The notes: generated from the sequence alone by a model not told the origin. A stretch of 64,000 nt of DNA from Nonomuraea sp. SBT364 (GCF_001083785.1 NZ_LAVL01000033.1:1-64000), one strand, 5' to 3'. Positions 34,696 through 44,666 are shown, numbered from the stretch's first letter. Made by a program: numbers and translations.

Positions 34696-35174
34696 GCGGG
34701 CGTCGCCCGGCGTGCGGCTCCCAAGGCCGCCACCGAGGCCGGCCGGGTCGCCGCGGCCCCGCCGCAGGGACCCCCATTGACCTGCATGGATGGCATCCCC
34801 GGCAGGCGCGGCACTCTGATGAGCGCGCTGTCGCGGAGTTCAGCCGACGGTCCGACGGACGCCTCGCCCTCACCATCCGTGCCCGTGAAAGTTTCACAGA
34901 AGTTGCGCCGTGACGGCAGATAGCTAGCGCCGGATTGGCGTTAATTTTCTGCCTGAATGCACCCCGGCCGCCGGAGTGCCGGTCCTGCCTGTGCGGATCA
35001 GCAGGCGCGTCACGATGGCCGCCGAAGCCTGATTCGCCTCTTCACGACGTCAAGAGTGGGCGCGGCACGGTCCACGGGCACGGCACGGCGCAAGTGGATT
35101 CGATCTTGATTAAGTTTCTTCCCCGCGAACGGTTGACGAGCCGCGTCAGGCGCCTTTACCTTCCCTGCAGGAAG

Positions 35175-35188
35175 TGTTAGCGCGAACA
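35175..35188. promoter_or_regulatory. LacI-family-type operator upstream of GH95
   Basis: TGTTAGCGCGAACA, a near-perfect 14-base palindrome (TGTT-n-GCGC-n-AACA), 485 bases before the GH95 start in the low-GC part of the gap. LacI-family sugar repressors of Actinobacteria bind sites with a central GCGC like this. No LacI gene is in the window, so a distant regulator would be required. Confidence 0.4.
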
Positions 35189-35672
35189 TCGGCGCTGGGA
35201 GACAGTCCCGCCGTCTGCGACGCCCAGTGATCGGCCGGTGTTCGGGTTCTGCAGACCCGCCGAGACGTCATTCATCAGCACCTCCCCGTCCAGAGGACCG
35301 ACGCGGAGCCATTCCGGATGTGAGCTCCCGATGCCGGTGTTGCCGCCCGCGACCACCGGCGCCGACGGACACCAAGAGGGCGCGGATCAGCGCCGACAAG
35401 CCAGAGGAGGAGACATGACCTGTGGCCGGAAAGAGCCCGTGAGCAGGGAGCGAAGGTGGCCGAGCCGGAGAAACGCGCTGGCCGCGACAGGTGCCCTGCC
35501 GGTCCGCGCGGCCGCCACGGCGGTCGTCGATCCGTCGGCGCGGTCGAAGGCCGGCTCCTTCACCGCTCGCGGCGCCCACCAGCAGTGGCAACTCGCCCGG
35601 GTCGGCTGAAACCCTGCCGCCACACGCCGAAGGGCCCGCCGAGCGCAACCCCTCCAGAGAACGAGAAGCGAG

Positions 35673-38510
35673 ATGTCTGACTTATCGCGAAGGCAAGTGC
35701 TGAGATTCGGTGTGGCCGGAGCCGCGGTGGTGCCGCTGGGCTGGACGGCCGCCGCCCGGGCAGCCTCGGCGCCCCCTCCCCAGGTGAGCGCCGCGAACGA
35801 TCTGGCCCTGTGGTACGACGAGAGCGCCGGCACGGACTGGCTGCGCGCGCTCCCGATCGGCAACGGCCGCCTGGCCGCCATGGTGTTCGGCAACGTCGAC
35901 ACCGAGCGGTTGCAGCTCAACGAGGACACCGTCTGGGCCGGCGGACCCTACGACCAGAGCAACCCCCGGGGCGCGGCGGCGCTGGGGCAGATCCGGCAGC
36001 TGGTCTTCCAGAACCAGTGGAGCCAGGCCCAGACCCTGATCGACCAGAACATGCGGGGCACCCCCGTCGGCCAGCTGGCCTACCAGACCGTCGGCGACCT
36101 ACGCCTCGTCCTCGGCAGCACCGCCGGGGTCTCGGAGTACAACCGCTACCTCGACCTGACGACGGCCACCACGGCGGTGTCCTACCTGCAGAACGGCATA
36201 CGGTACCGGCGCGAGGTGCTCGCGAGCGCGCCGGACCAGGTGATCGGCATCCGCCTGACCGCCGACAGGCCCGGCTCGATCACGTTCTCCGCGACGTTCG
36301 ACAGCCCGCAGCGCACGACCCGCTCCAGCCCGGACGGGACCACGGTCGCGCTCGACGGCATCTCGGGCGACATGGAAGGAGTGCCCGGCTCCGTCCGGTT
36401 CCTCGTCCTGGCCCGGGCCGTCGCCGACGGCGGCAACGTCACCAGCTCCGGCGGAACCCTGCAGGTGCGCAACGCCGACAGCGCGACGGTGCTGATCTCC
36501 ATCGGCTCCAGCTACCTCGACTTCCGCGATGTCAGCGGCGACTACCAGGGCATCGCCCGCCGGCACCTCAACGCCGCCGCCGGCAGAACGTACGACGACC
36601 TTCGCAGCCGGCACATCGCCGACTACCAGCGGCTTTTCGGGCGCACGACGCTCGACCTCGGCCGCACGGCGGCTGCCGACCAGCCGACAGACGTGCGGAT
36701 CGCCCAGCACACGAGCACCGATGACCCGCAGTTCTCCGCGCTGCTTTTCCAGTACGGCCGCTACCTGCTGATCAGCTCCTCCCGCCCAGGCACCCAACCG
36801 GCCAACCTGCAGGGCATCTGGAACGACTCGCTCACGCCGGCGTGGGACTCCAAATACACCATCAACGCCAACCTGCCGATGAACTACTGGCCGGCCGACA
36901 CGACGAACCTGCCGGAGTGCTACGAGCCAGTGTTCAAGATGATCGAGGACCTCACCGTAAGCGGCGCGCGAACGGCCCGCGTCCAGTACAACGCCGGCGG
37001 CTGGGTGACCCATCACAACACCGACGCCTGGCGGGGGACCTCGGTCGTGGACGGCGCGTTCTGGGGCATGTGGCAGACCGGCGGCGCCTGGCTGGCCACC
37101 CTCATCTGGGACCACTACACCTTCACCGGCGACCTGGAGTTCCTCCGGCAGTACTACCCCGCCATGAAGGGCGCCGCCCAGTTCTTCCTCGACACCCTCG
37201 TCACGGAACCCAGCCTCGGCTACCTGGTGACGAACCCGTCGAACTCGCCGGAGCTGGCCCACCACTCGGGCGTCAGCGTCTGCGCCGGCCCCACCATGGA
37301 CAACCAGATCCTGCGCGACCTGTTCAACGGCTGCGCCCAGGCCTCCCAAACGCTCGGCACCGACGCCGACTTCCGGACGCGGGTCCTGGCCGCCCGCGAC
37401 CGGCTCTCACCGACGAAGGCCGGCTCGCGCGGCAACATCCAGGAGTGGCTGTACGACTGGATCGAACCCGAGACCAACCACCGGCACGTCTCCCACCTCT
37501 ACGGCCTGCATCCCGGCAACCAGATCACCAGACGCGGCACCCCGGCCCTGTTCACCGCCGCGCGGCGCACCCTCGAACTGCGCGGCGACGACGGGACCGG
37601 CTGGTCACTGGCCTGGAAGATCAACTACTGGGCGCGGTTGGAGGAAGGCACCCGCGCTCACGCCCTGCTCCGCCTCCTGGTGAGGCCGGACCGGCTCGCG
37701 CCTAACATGTTCGACCTGCATCCCCCGTTCCAGATCGACGGCAACTTCGGCGCCACGTCCGGCATCGCCGAGATGCTGCTGCACAGCCACACCGGCGAAC
37801 TGCACCTGCTGCCTGCCCTGCCGCCGGCCTGGCCGAACGGCACGGTGCGAGGTCTTCGGGGACGCGGCGGCCACACGGTGGACATCACATGGAGCTCTGG
37901 TGCGGCCACCGAGGCCCTCATCGCATTCGACCGCAACGCGACGATCAACGTCCGCGGCCGCTCGTTCACCGGGACCCTCCAGGTGATCGACACCACGTCC
38001 GGCGGCACCGTCACCGTCGTCAAACCCGAGCCTGACGTCGTCACCCTGACCGGCCAGGCCGGCCACACCTACCGCATGACGGCGTCCGGCGCGCCGGCCC
38101 CCTACATCCGCATCTCCAACGTCACCACCGGCCTCGTCCTGGACAGCGGCGGAAACGTCGGCTCCGGTTCGGTGCTCAAACAGTGGAACTACGACGGCAG
38201 TACCAACCTGCAGTGGCAGCTGGTGGACCTGGGGGGCGGCTGGTGTCGCATCGTCAACCGCACCAACGGCATGGTCATCGACAGCTGGGGCAACAGCGCC
38301 AACGGCGCCGGTGCCCGGCAGGCGCCCTGGAGCGGCAGCCTCAACCAGCAGTGGCGCCTCAACAGCACGGGCAACGGCCGCAACCAGATCATCAACCGGG
38401 GCACCGGCACCGCCCTGGACGGCATGGGCAACCGCACCATCGGCTCCACCGTGGCGATGTGGGCGCCGAACGACAACACCAACAACCAATGGACCATCAC
38501 CGGCGTATGA
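35673..38510 (+). CDS. Secreted GH95-type alpha-L-fucosidase/galactosidase with ricin-type lectin domain
   Basis: 945 residues. Twin-arginine signal ([11 protein letters not shown]) then the GH95 N-terminal sandwich ([11 protein letters not shown]), an (alpha/alpha)6 barrel and a C-terminal beta module. Likely catalytic features are the N-A-N-L-P-M-N-Y-W asparagines near 398-406, general acid E591 in Q-E-W-L-Y-D-W and D689 in [10 protein letters not shown]95 inverting enzymes remove alpha-1,2-L-fucose or L-galactose. Residues ~808-945 are a ricin-type lectin domain with Q-W repeats (L-Q-W, Q-Q-W, N-Q-W), different from the repeated module in later genes. Tat export implies folding in the cytosol first. 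Confidence 0.92.
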   Translation: MSDLSRRQVLRFGVAGAAVVPLGWTAAARAASAPPPQVSAANDLALWYDESAGTDWLRALPIGNGRLAAMVFGNVDTERLQLNEDTVWAGGPYDQSNPRGAAALGQIRQLVFQNQWSQAQTLIDQNMRGTPVGQLAYQTVGDLRLVLGSTAGVSEYNRYLDLTTATTAVSYLQNGIRYRREVLASAPDQVIGIRLTADRPGSITFSATFDSPQRTTRSSPDGTTVALDGISGDMEGVPGSVRFLVLARAVADGGNVTSSGGTLQVRNADSATVLISIGSSYLDFRDVSGDYQGIARRHLNAAAGRTYDDLRSRHIADYQRLFGRTTLDLGRTAAADQPTDVRIAQHTSTDDPQFSALLFQYGRYLLISSSRPGTQPANLQGIWNDSLTPAWDSKYTINANLPMNYWPADTTNLPECYEPVFKMIEDLTVSGARTARVQYNAGGWVTHHNTDAWRGTSVVDGAFWGMWQTGGAWLATLIWDHYTFTGDLEFLRQYYPAMKGAAQFFLDTLVTEPSLGYLVTNPSNSPELAHHSGVSVCAGPTMDNQILRDLFNGCAQASQTLGTDADFRTRVLAARDRLSPTKAGSRGNIQEWLYDWIEPETNHRHVSHLYGLHPGNQITRRGTPALFTAARRTLELRGDDGTGWSLAWKINYWARLEEGTRAHALLRLLVRPDRLAPNMFDLHPPFQIDGNFGATSGIAEMLLHSHTGELHLLPALPPAWPNGTVRGLRGRGGHTVDITWSSGAATEALIAFDRNATINVRGRSFTGTLQVIDTTSGGTVTVVKPEPDVVTLTGQAGHTYRMTASGAPAPYIRISNVTTGLVLDSGGNVGSGSVLKQWNYDGSTNLQWQLVDLGGGWCRIVNRTNGMVIDSWGNSANGAGARQAPWSGSLNQQWRLNSTGNGRNQIINRGTGTALDGMGNRTIGSTVAMWAPNDNTNNQWTITGV

Positions 38511-38570
38511 CTGCCCCCGAATGCGGCGGTGCCGGCGCAAGGCGCGCCGCGCCTGAAGGGAGCGATCGTG

Positions 38571-39341
38571 CTAACGCCGCAGACGTACCGGGTCGGCCGT
38601 TCCGCTGCGGCGCACTATCCAGGCCTCGGTGATGTGCTGGAACATCGCCTCGGCGGCGCCGTCGGGATCGTGGGCGGCGATGCGCTCGTAGATGCGGCGG
38701 TGTCCGAGGTTCGACGCCACGCACAGGGCCCGCTCGGTCCGGCCCAGGTATCGGGCGGTGTTGACCACCTGGCCCTCCAGCGAGCGCACGACGGCGCGCG
38801 CGATGCGGTTGCCGGACGCGCGCATGATCGTGTCGTGGAAGGCACGGTCGCTGTCGGCGTAGGTGACCGGGTCGTCCACGAGCCCGTCCATCTGGTCCAC
38901 CAGGGCGCGCAACCCTTCGACGGTGTCGGGCCCGGCCAGGCGGGCGGCGACGTTGGCCATGTCGGACTCCAGCACGCGCCGCGTGACGACGAGGTCGTCG
39001 AGGATCGCCAGGCTCTCGTCCTCGGCGATGGTCGCGGTGAGGACGAGTTCGTCGAGCATGTCCCACGTCGCCGGCGGGGTCACCATGGTGCCGGAGCCCT
39101 GGCGGACCTGCACGAGCCCCTTCTCCTGCAGGATCTTGACGGCCTCCCGCACGACGGTGCGGCTCACGGAGAACGCCTCGCACAGGGCGGGCTCGGGGGG
39201 CAACGAGGTTCCCGGTGGGTGCACCCCGCGCACGATGCGCTCCACCAGCTCGGCCGTCACGGCTCTGGCGAGACTCGCCGGGCGGCGTACCCAGGCCGGT
39301 TGCGCCGGGACACTGCCGGCTGTTTCCTGCGATGCCGTCAT
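38571..39341 (-). CDS. FadR/GntR-family regulator (FCD type)
   Basis: 256 residues. The GntR winged helix spans residues ~30-100 (L-P-P-E-P-A-L-C-E-A-F-S-V-S-R-T-V-V-R-E-A-V). The FCD ligand domain follows, with metal-binding positions suggested by D-R-A-F-H-D-T-I, N-L-G-H-R-R-I-Y and F-Q-H-I. FadR-type proteins of sugar-acid clusters bind uronates or aldonates. ATG at 39339-39341 has GGAGG five bases upstream. It is divergent from the ABC importer operon, which it likely represses through the GT-N3-AC site at 39395. Confidence 0.92.
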   Translation of the reverse strand: MTASQETAGSVPAQPAWVRRPASLARAVTAELVERIVRGVHPPGTSLPPEPALCEAFSVSRTVVREAVKILQEKGLVQVRQGSGTMVTPPATWDMLDELVLTATIAEDESLAILDDLVVTRRVLESDMANVAARLAGPDTVEGLRALVDQMDGLVDDPVTYADSDRAFHDTIMRASGNRIARAVVRSLEGQVVNTARYLGRTERALCVASNLGHRRIYERIAAHDPDGAAEAMFQHITEAWIVRRSGTADPVRLRR

Positions 39342-39394
39342 ATCGCCTCCGGTGACCTGGAAGCAGTATACGCGAGGGCCTCTTGCCATCAGAC

Positions 39395-39405
39395 GTCATA
39401 CGAAT
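39395..39405. promoter_or_regulatory. FadR-type GT-N3-AC motif in the regulator/ABC gap
   Basis: GTCATACGAAT. The core GT-CAT-AC fits the GT-N3-AC pattern bound by FadR-type regulators. The 11-mer matches two sites near 44605-44662 at nine or eight positions (read on the opposite strand). It lies 54 bases upstream of the regulator start and 53 before the binding-protein start. Confidence 0.5.
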
Positions 39406-39457
39406 TACGTTTGGAGCCGCCGGCCGGACCGCGGCCACTCCCGGGAAGCGGGCAGCG

Positions 39458-40735
39458 ATGAAGCAGCGAGCGTCATGGTCGGCTTTGATCGTCGCGGCAG
39501 TGGCCGTGGCGGGCTGTGGCAGCGCCACCCGGACGGAGTCCCCGCCCGGAGGCACGCAGCAGGAGCAGCAGAAGCTCGTGGTGTGGGACTGGAAGTCCGG
39601 TGAACCAGCCGCCGCGGCCTACATCGAGCAGGCCAAGGCGCACTTCGCCAAGCGGCACCCGGGGGTTACGGTCGAGTTCGTCGCCCAGCCGTTCGACCAG
39701 TACTACACCCTGCTCGGTACGGCGATCCAGGCAGGCAAGGGACCCGACGTCATGCTCTTCAACGGAGGAGGACAGATCCGCGACCGGGCCGACGCGCTCC
39801 TCCCGCTGGACCAGTACGTGGCCGAGGACAGGAGCCGGCTGGCGGGCTGGGACGCGTTCAGCAAGGACGGCAAGGTCTACGCGGTGCCGGTCACCCTGCA
39901 GGGGCATCCGATCTACTACAACAAGACGCTCTACGAGCAGGCCGGCCTCGACCCGGCCGCGCCGCCCAAGACCTGGGGCGAGCTCGTCAGCGGCTGCGCC
40001 GCGATCAAGAAGGCGACCGGGGCCACCTGCTTCGCGCTCGGCAACAAAGAGGGCTTCGGTATCCAGTTCTTCCTCTCGGGCCTCGGGTCCGGCGTCCTCA
40101 CACCCCAGGAGTACGACGACTGGATCGCCGGCAAGCGCGAGTGGACCTCTCCTGGCGTGAAGCGGATCTTCGAGCTGTGGAAGGACACCGGCGACAAGGG
40201 GCTGAACAACGACGGCGCCAACTCCACCGCGATGTTCAGCGACGTGTTCCGAGTCTTCGAGACCGGTAAGGCCGCGCACATCATCGGCCTGATGTCGGAC
40301 ATCGGACACTGGAACGACTTCAAGGAGTTCCTGCCGCCCGACAAGATCGGCGTCATGCAGGCTCCGGTCGTCACCGGCGGGGCCACCCCGAGCCTCCCGT
40401 ACGACGGTGGCATCGGCTACGCGGTCGCGAAGTGGACGAAGGCCCCGGACCTGGCCGCCGAGCTGGTGCGGTCCTTGACCTCGACCGACGCCCTGACCGC
40501 CTTCTACGGCAAGGCCGGCGCGATCGCGTCCGACACGACGATCGACGTCTCGAAGGCCGGCCCGGCCGTCGCCACGATCGCCTCCGCGATCAAGACCGGC
40601 AAGCCCGCCCTGCACGTGGCGCTGTCCTCCAAGACTCTCGACGTGATGGGGAGGCTGTCCCAGCAGCTTCTCAGCGGGTCGATCACCGTGGACAAGGCTC
40701 TGGAGCAGCTGGCCGACTCCGACCGGAAGGGCTGA
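39458..40735 (+). CDS. ABC sugar-binding lipoprotein (SBP family 1)
   Basis: 425 residues. Signal peptide with lipobox V-A-G-C (lipidated C20), then a two-lobe binding protein with W-D-W-K-S-G, F-V-A-Q-P-F-D-Q-Y-Y, V-P-V-T-L-Q-G-H-P-I-Y-Y-N-K and P-K-T-W-G-E-L, typical of carbohydrate uptake type 1 (MalE-like) transporters. It is anchored outside the membrane and delivers oligosaccharides to the two permeases that follow. No ATPase gene is adjacent; such systems share a common MsiK-type ATPase in actinomycetes. ATG 39458 chosen as the signal-peptide start. Confidence 0.92.
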   Translation: MKQRASWSALIVAAVAVAGCGSATRTESPPGGTQQEQQKLVVWDWKSGEPAAAAYIEQAKAHFAKRHPGVTVEFVAQPFDQYYTLLGTAIQAGKGPDVMLFNGGGQIRDRADALLPLDQYVAEDRSRLAGWDAFSKDGKVYAVPVTLQGHPIYYNKTLYEQAGLDPAAPPKTWGELVSGCAAIKKATGATCFALGNKEGFGIQFFLSGLGSGVLTPQEYDDWIAGKREWTSPGVKRIFELWKDTGDKGLNNDGANSTAMFSDVFRVFETGKAAHIIGLMSDIGHWNDFKEFLPPDKIGVMQAPVVTGGATPSLPYDGGIGYAVAKWTKAPDLAAELVRSLTSTDALTAFYGKAGAIASDTTIDVSKAGPAVATIASAIKTGKPALHVALSSKTLDVMGRLSQQLLSGSITVDKALEQLADSDRKG

Positions 40736-40739
40736 CCGG

Positions 40740-41756
40740 GTGCGGATCGCGGGCCCGTCGTCGTCCGCCCGCCCGGCCGGCTCGGGGCGGGCCGGGGAAA
40801 CGGGCGTCAAGCGGCGAGGCGTCCGGGCGGCGGTCCGGGCGTCCACCCGCAAGGCCGGGCCGTCCACCCGTACCACCCGGCGGTTCCCCCGCCAGGCGCA
40901 CGCCGAGCGCCTGGCGCCCTACGTCCTGGTCGCCCCGGCCGTACTGATCATCGTGGCGCTGCGGCTGTGGCCGCTGGCCCTGGGCGTCAATTTCTCCTTC
41001 ACCGGCGACGGCGAGCTCAACGGCACCCCCGTCGGGCCGGCCAACTACCTGGAGTTGGCCGGCGACCCGCTGTTCCGCATCGCGCTGCGCAACGTCGGGC
41101 TGCTGGTGCTGCTGCTGCCCCTGGCGGTGGCGATTCCGGGCCTGCTCGCGACCTTCATCTACCTGCGCGTGCCGGGCCACCGGGTCTACCGCAGCGTCTA
41201 CTTCTTCCCGGCCGTGCTCTCACCGGTGATCGTCGGGGCGATCTTCAACCTCCTGCTCGGCTACGACGGCCCGTTGAACTCCCTCCTGGGGGCGATGGGC
41301 ATCGGCCCCGTCGACTGGCTCGGCGATCCGGGCATCGCCATGTTCACGGTCGTCGGCGTGCACGTCTGGGCGACGTTCGGGATGGCCCTGGTGGTGTTCC
41401 TCGCGGGATTCAGCACCCTGGACTCCTCGCTGCTGGACGCCGCCCGCGTGGACGGCGCGTCGCTCGGCCGGACCGTCTGGCACGTGATCATCCCGAGCCT
41501 GACCCGTACCATCCAGTTCGTCTTCGTGACGACGATGATCGGAATGCTGACGTCCATGTTCGGCCTGCTCTTCGTCATGACCAGCGGAGGCCCGGAGGGG
41601 GCCACCTACCTGCCGGAGTTCTACATCTGGCACCAGCAGGGACAGATGAACCGGCCGGCGCTCGCCTCGGCCGCCTCGACGGTGCTCTTCGTCGTGATGC
41701 TCGTGGTGGGGCTCCTGCAGATCACGCTGCTCCGCCGCACGGGGAGGCAGGACTGA
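40740..41756 (+). CDS. ABC sugar permease, MalF-like
   Basis: 338 residues. Basic N-terminal tail of ~50 residues, then six transmembrane helices and the EAA loop (D-A-A-R-V-D-G-A-S-L-G-R-T-V-W) that docks the ATPase. First permease of a carbohydrate uptake type 1 importer. It follows the binding-protein gene by four bases and shares its last base with the next ATG. The N-terminal 40 residues are low-complexity and the true start may be downstream. Confidence 0.92.
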   Translation: MRIAGPSSSARPAGSGRAGETGVKRRGVRAAVRASTRKAGPSTRTTRRFPRQAHAERLAPYVLVAPAVLIIVALRLWPLALGVNFSFTGDGELNGTPVGPANYLELAGDPLFRIALRNVGLLVLLLPLAVAIPGLLATFIYLRVPGHRVYRSVYFFPAVLSPVIVGAIFNLLLGYDGPLNSLLGAMGIGPVDWLGDPGIAMFTVVGVHVWATFGMALVVFLAGFSTLDSSLLDAARVDGASLGRTVWHVIIPSLTRTIQFVFVTTMIGMLTSMFGLLFVMTSGGPEGATYLPEFYIWHQQGQMNRPALASAASTVLFVVMLVVGLLQITLLRRTGRQD

Positions 41757-42583
41757 TGCCCGGGGCGCGCCTGGCCAGGTGGGCGGCCGCCGTTCCGATG
41801 GCCGGTCTCGCGCTGGCGACGATCTATCCGCTCGTGTTCACCGCCAACGTCGCGATGAAGACCCGTCGCGACTACATCCTCGACCGGTTCTCCCCGGCGG
41901 GCTCCCCGCGCTGGGACAACCTCGCCGAGGCGTGGACCGGCGCCGGGATGGCGCGGTACTTCGTCAACTCGTTCGTCGTCGTCACCTGCGCCGTGGCGCT
42001 GCTGCTCCTGCTGGGGTCGATGGCGGGCTTCGCGCTGGCCCGGCTGCGGTTCCGCGGGTCCTCGGTGATCTTCCTGGGTTGTCTCGCGGGGCTTTTCATC
42101 CCGTTCCAGGTGATCATGGTCCCGCTCACCCGGGTCATGGCCGACAGCGGGCTCATCGACACCTATCCGGGACTGATCCTGGCCTACGTCGCCCAGTACC
42201 TCCCGTTCACCGTCTTCCTGATGACGAGCCATTACCGGACCATCCCGGCGGAGATCGTCGACGCGGCCAGGATCGACGGCAACACCGTGTACGGCGTGTA
42301 CCGGCGGATCATGCTGCCGCTGGGCGTGCCGGCGCTGCTGTCGGTCGGCATCCTCGACGCTCTGTTCTGCTGGAACGACGTGCTCATCGCCCTGCTCATG
42401 ATGCCGTCGCCGGAGCACCGCACCCTCATGATCGGCGTCAACGCCCTGCGCGGGCAGTACTCCGACGACATTCCCGCCTTCGCCTCGGGTGTCCTGATCG
42501 CCGCGGTGCCCGTGCTGATGATCTATCTGTTCCTCCAGCGGCGGATCGCCGACGGCGTCACCGCCGGTTCCACGAAAGGTTGA
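41756..42583 (+). CDS. ABC sugar permease, MalG-like
   Basis: 275 residues, six transmembrane helices, with the EAA loop D-A-A-R-I-D-G-N-T-V-Y near residue 175. It forms the inner-membrane channel with the preceding permease. The ATG overlaps the previous stop (TGATG), and the next gene starts two bases after its stop, so translation is coupled. Confidence 0.93.
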   Translation: MPGARLARWAAAVPMAGLALATIYPLVFTANVAMKTRRDYILDRFSPAGSPRWDNLAEAWTGAGMARYFVNSFVVVTCAVALLLLLGSMAGFALARLRFRGSSVIFLGCLAGLFIPFQVIMVPLTRVMADSGLIDTYPGLILAYVAQYLPFTVFLMTSHYRTIPAEIVDAARIDGNTVYGVYRRIMLPLGVPALLSVGILDALFCWNDVLIALLMMPSPEHRTLMIGVNALRGQYSDDIPAFASGVLIAAVPVLMIYLFLQRRIADGVTAGSTKG

Positions 42584-42584
42584 C

Positions 42585-43757
42585 ATGCGGATCACGGGGT
42601 ATCGCACCATGACGACGGTCCAGGAATGGGGCCGTCCCGTCGGGGACGTCAACGGTGTCTTCGCCGACGGGGCCGTCCCGGTGCCGCTCGTCCTGGTGGA
42701 CACCGACGAGGGGATCACCGGCATCGGCCTCGGGCCGCACGTGGAGATCGAGACCGTCTTCGCCGCGATCGAGGGTGAGGATCCGCGCGGCGTGACGGCG
42801 CTCTACGACCGCATGCTGCGGCGGACCTTCAAGGCGGGCCACGCCGGCGCCGTCTTCGGCACGATCGGCGCGCTCGACACCGCCCTGTGGGACATCAAGG
42901 CCCAGGCGGCCGATGAGCCGCTCTGGCGCCTGCTCGGCGGGCGCGATCGGGGGGTGCCCGCCTACGCCTCCGGCCTCGACATCGGCCTGACCGACGACGA
43001 ACTCGTCGCGGTCTACCAGGTCTACGCCCAGCACGGGCTCCGCGCGGCCAAGATCAAGGGTGGCCTCGACATCGAGAGCGACCGGCGCCGCCTGACGCTG
43101 GTCCGGGATGTCCTGAGCGAGGCCGGGCCGGGCGCGCGGCCGGGCCTGATGCTCGACGTGAACGAGGCCTGGACCCGCAAGCAGGCCGTCCGGCACGTCT
43201 GCGAGCTCGAACGCACGCTGGATCTCACGTGGATCGAGGAGCCGGTGCGGCGGTGGGACGCCGAAGGGCTGGCCGCCGTCGGCCGCGGGATCCGCGCGTC
43301 CGTCGCCACGGGGGAGAACCTCACCGGGCTGGAGCAATTCCGCCCGCTGCTGGCCGCGGGGGCCGTGGACATCGTCCAGACGGCCGTCGTCTGGGGGGTG
43401 TCCCACTTCCTGCGGGTGTCCGCGCTGGCGCACGCCCACGACCTGCCGGTCAGCCCGATCGGCGCCACGCCCGTCGCGTTGCTGCACGCCGCCACGTCGG
43501 TGCCGAACCACCTGGCCAGCGAGTTGCAGGATCTGCACACACCGCTCGGACTGTCACTCGACCTGCACGTCGAGGACGGCACGTTCGTCCTCGGCGACTC
43601 GCCGGGGCTCGGCATCACGATCGACGAGCAGGCGATCAACGCGTTCCGCCGGCCGGCCGCCAGGGCGGCCGAGGGCCCGCACATCCGGCCGGAGCACGCC
43701 GGACGGCGGCTTCTGGCGGTAGCCAACCGCTCCTCGCCGACGTGGCCACCGCGATGA
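42585..43757 (+). CDS. Enolase-superfamily sugar-acid dehydratase-like protein lacking the usual catalytic His
   Basis: 390 residues, mandelate racemase/muconate lactonizing fold. The K156-I-K158 pair is present. Metal ligands are D191 (D-V-N-E), E218 (E-E-P) and E244 (G-E-N), with D262 present. At the position where dehydratases carry the second base (normally P-H after the seventh strand), the sequence is V-S-P-I292-G, so His is replaced by Ile. The chemistry may rely on the Lys pair, as in muconate lactonizing enzymes or epimerases. Context (sugar importer, two FadR regulators, GH95) suggests an aldonic acid such as fuconate. The C-terminal ~20 residues are Arg/Pro-rich. Confidence 0.88.
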   Translation: MRITGYRTMTTVQEWGRPVGDVNGVFADGAVPVPLVLVDTDEGITGIGLGPHVEIETVFAAIEGEDPRGVTALYDRMLRRTFKAGHAGAVFGTIGALDTALWDIKAQAADEPLWRLLGGRDRGVPAYASGLDIGLTDDELVAVYQVYAQHGLRAAKIKGGLDIESDRRRLTLVRDVLSEAGPGARPGLMLDVNEAWTRKQAVRHVCELERTLDLTWIEEPVRRWDAEGLAAVGRGIRASVATGENLTGLEQFRPLLAAGAVDIVQTAVVWGVSHFLRVSALAHAHDLPVSPIGATPVALLHAATSVPNHLASELQDLHTPLGLSLDLHVEDGTFVLGDSPGLGITIDEQAINAFRRPAARAAEGPHIRPEHAGRRLLAVANRSSPTWPPR

Positions 43758-43837
43758 GCCGGAGCCTGCGCCGCGCCCGCTCGCCCGGCCGGGTCCCGAA
43801 GGTCCCGCGTGACCTGGACCAGCCCGGGACGGCCGTC

Positions 43838-44578
43838 TCAGTGGGACGAGAAGAAGAGGCGCTGCTGGATCTCCCTCCGGTAGTCGTCAAGGGTGTTGTC
43901 GATGTGCGTGGCCGCGGCCTGCGCGGCCGCTTCGGGATCGCCGGCGCGAATGGCCTGGTAGATGGCATCGTGCTCCTCGACCGCCTTGGCGGCGTGCTCG
44001 CCCACCGAGCCGCGCAGGCCGATGAGGCTCGACTGCGCCTGCAGCCGGCGGGCCTCCCGCACGGCGACCTGGAGGAACATGTTGTGCGAGGCCGTGGCGA
44101 TGGCGGTGTGGAAGGCGTCGTCGCCCTCGTTGAACAGATCCTCGCGTCCGGTCTCGAAGCCCTGGCGGCACAGGCCGGCGGCGTCGTCGATCGCCCTCAG
44201 CTCGGCCGGGGTGGCGCGGCGGGCGGCCAGCCGGCTGGTCTCCATCTCCTGCGCCCGGCGGAACTCGAACAGCATGTAGACGTGGTCGAGGTCGGTCGGG
44301 AGAAAGAAGGACCCCCAGCGCCCGGAGCCGAACATCCCCTCATCGTCGGCCACGTACAGTCCGCGGCCCTTCTGGGCGCGTACCCGGCCCAGCGCGGAGA
44401 GGATCTTCACCGCCTCGCGCACCACGGTGCGGCTGGTGCCCAGTTGCCGGGCCAGCTCGTTCTCGGTCGGCATACGATCGCCCGGACGCAGGCCGAGCTT
44501 GACGATCAGTTCCAGCACCTGCTCGGCAGCCACCTCGTAGCCCGGCCGGTATCCGCTCTCGCGCGGGGTGTCGGTCAC
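43838..44578 (-). CDS. FadR/GntR-family regulator (FCD type), second copy
   Basis: 246 residues. Winged helix M-P-T-E-N-E-L-A-R-Q-L-G-T-S-R-T-V-V-R-E-A, then an FCD domain with D-D-A-F-H-T-A-I, E-E-H-D-A-I-Y and A-A-T-H-I. It differs clearly from the first FadR-type protein, so this is not a recent duplicate. GTG at 44576-44578 has GGAGG upstream. It is convergent with the dehydratase gene and divergent from the secreted-enzyme operon starting at 44869, the likely target. Confidence 0.92.
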   Translation of the reverse strand: MTDTPRESGYRPGYEVAAEQVLELIVKLGLRPGDRMPTENELARQLGTSRTVVREAVKILSALGRVRAQKGRGLYVADDEGMFGSGRWGSFFLPTDLDHVYMLFEFRRAQEMETSRLAARRATPAELRAIDDAAGLCRQGFETGREDLFNEGDDAFHTAIATASHNMFLQVAVREARRLQAQSSLIGLRGSVGEHAAKAVEEHDAIYQAIRAGDPEAAAQAAATHIDNTLDDYRREIQQRLFFSSH

Positions 44579-44604
44579 CGTGCTCCCTCCTTGCCGTTCC
44601 CTGC

Positions 44605-44662
44605 ATGAGTATGACTGATGGGCCAGCCCTTCTCGCAGCGCCCATCGGGCGATGAGTACGAC
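44605..44662. promoter_or_regulatory. Pair of FadR-type motifs upstream of the second regulator
   Basis: ATGAGTATGAC at 44605-44615 and ATGAGTACGAC at 44652-44662, 47 bases apart and differing at one base. Their complements are GTCATACTCAT and GTCGTACTCAT, sharing the GT-N3-AC core with the site at 39395. Both lie between the regulator start and the promoter of the 44869 operon. Confidence 0.6.
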
Positions 44663-44666
44663 TTAT

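Larger units (their letters stand above)
34351..35672. other. 1.3-kb stretch without an intact gene
   Basis: The left half carries a frameshifted minus-strand remnant (described separately). The right half (34,930-35,672) is locally A/T-richer (ttaattttctg near 34940; cttgattaagtttcttcc near 35105) and probably holds the promoter and regulatory DNA of the GH95 gene, including a LacI-type palindrome at 35175. The plus-strand frames at 35,238-35,700 are Arg/Pro-rich and unsupported. Confidence 0.5.

Noticed and set aside
35238-35703. Plus-strand ORFs just upstream of GH95
   Set aside because: Arg/Pro-rich with no conserved pattern and no good ribosome site; treated as leader or regulatory DNA.
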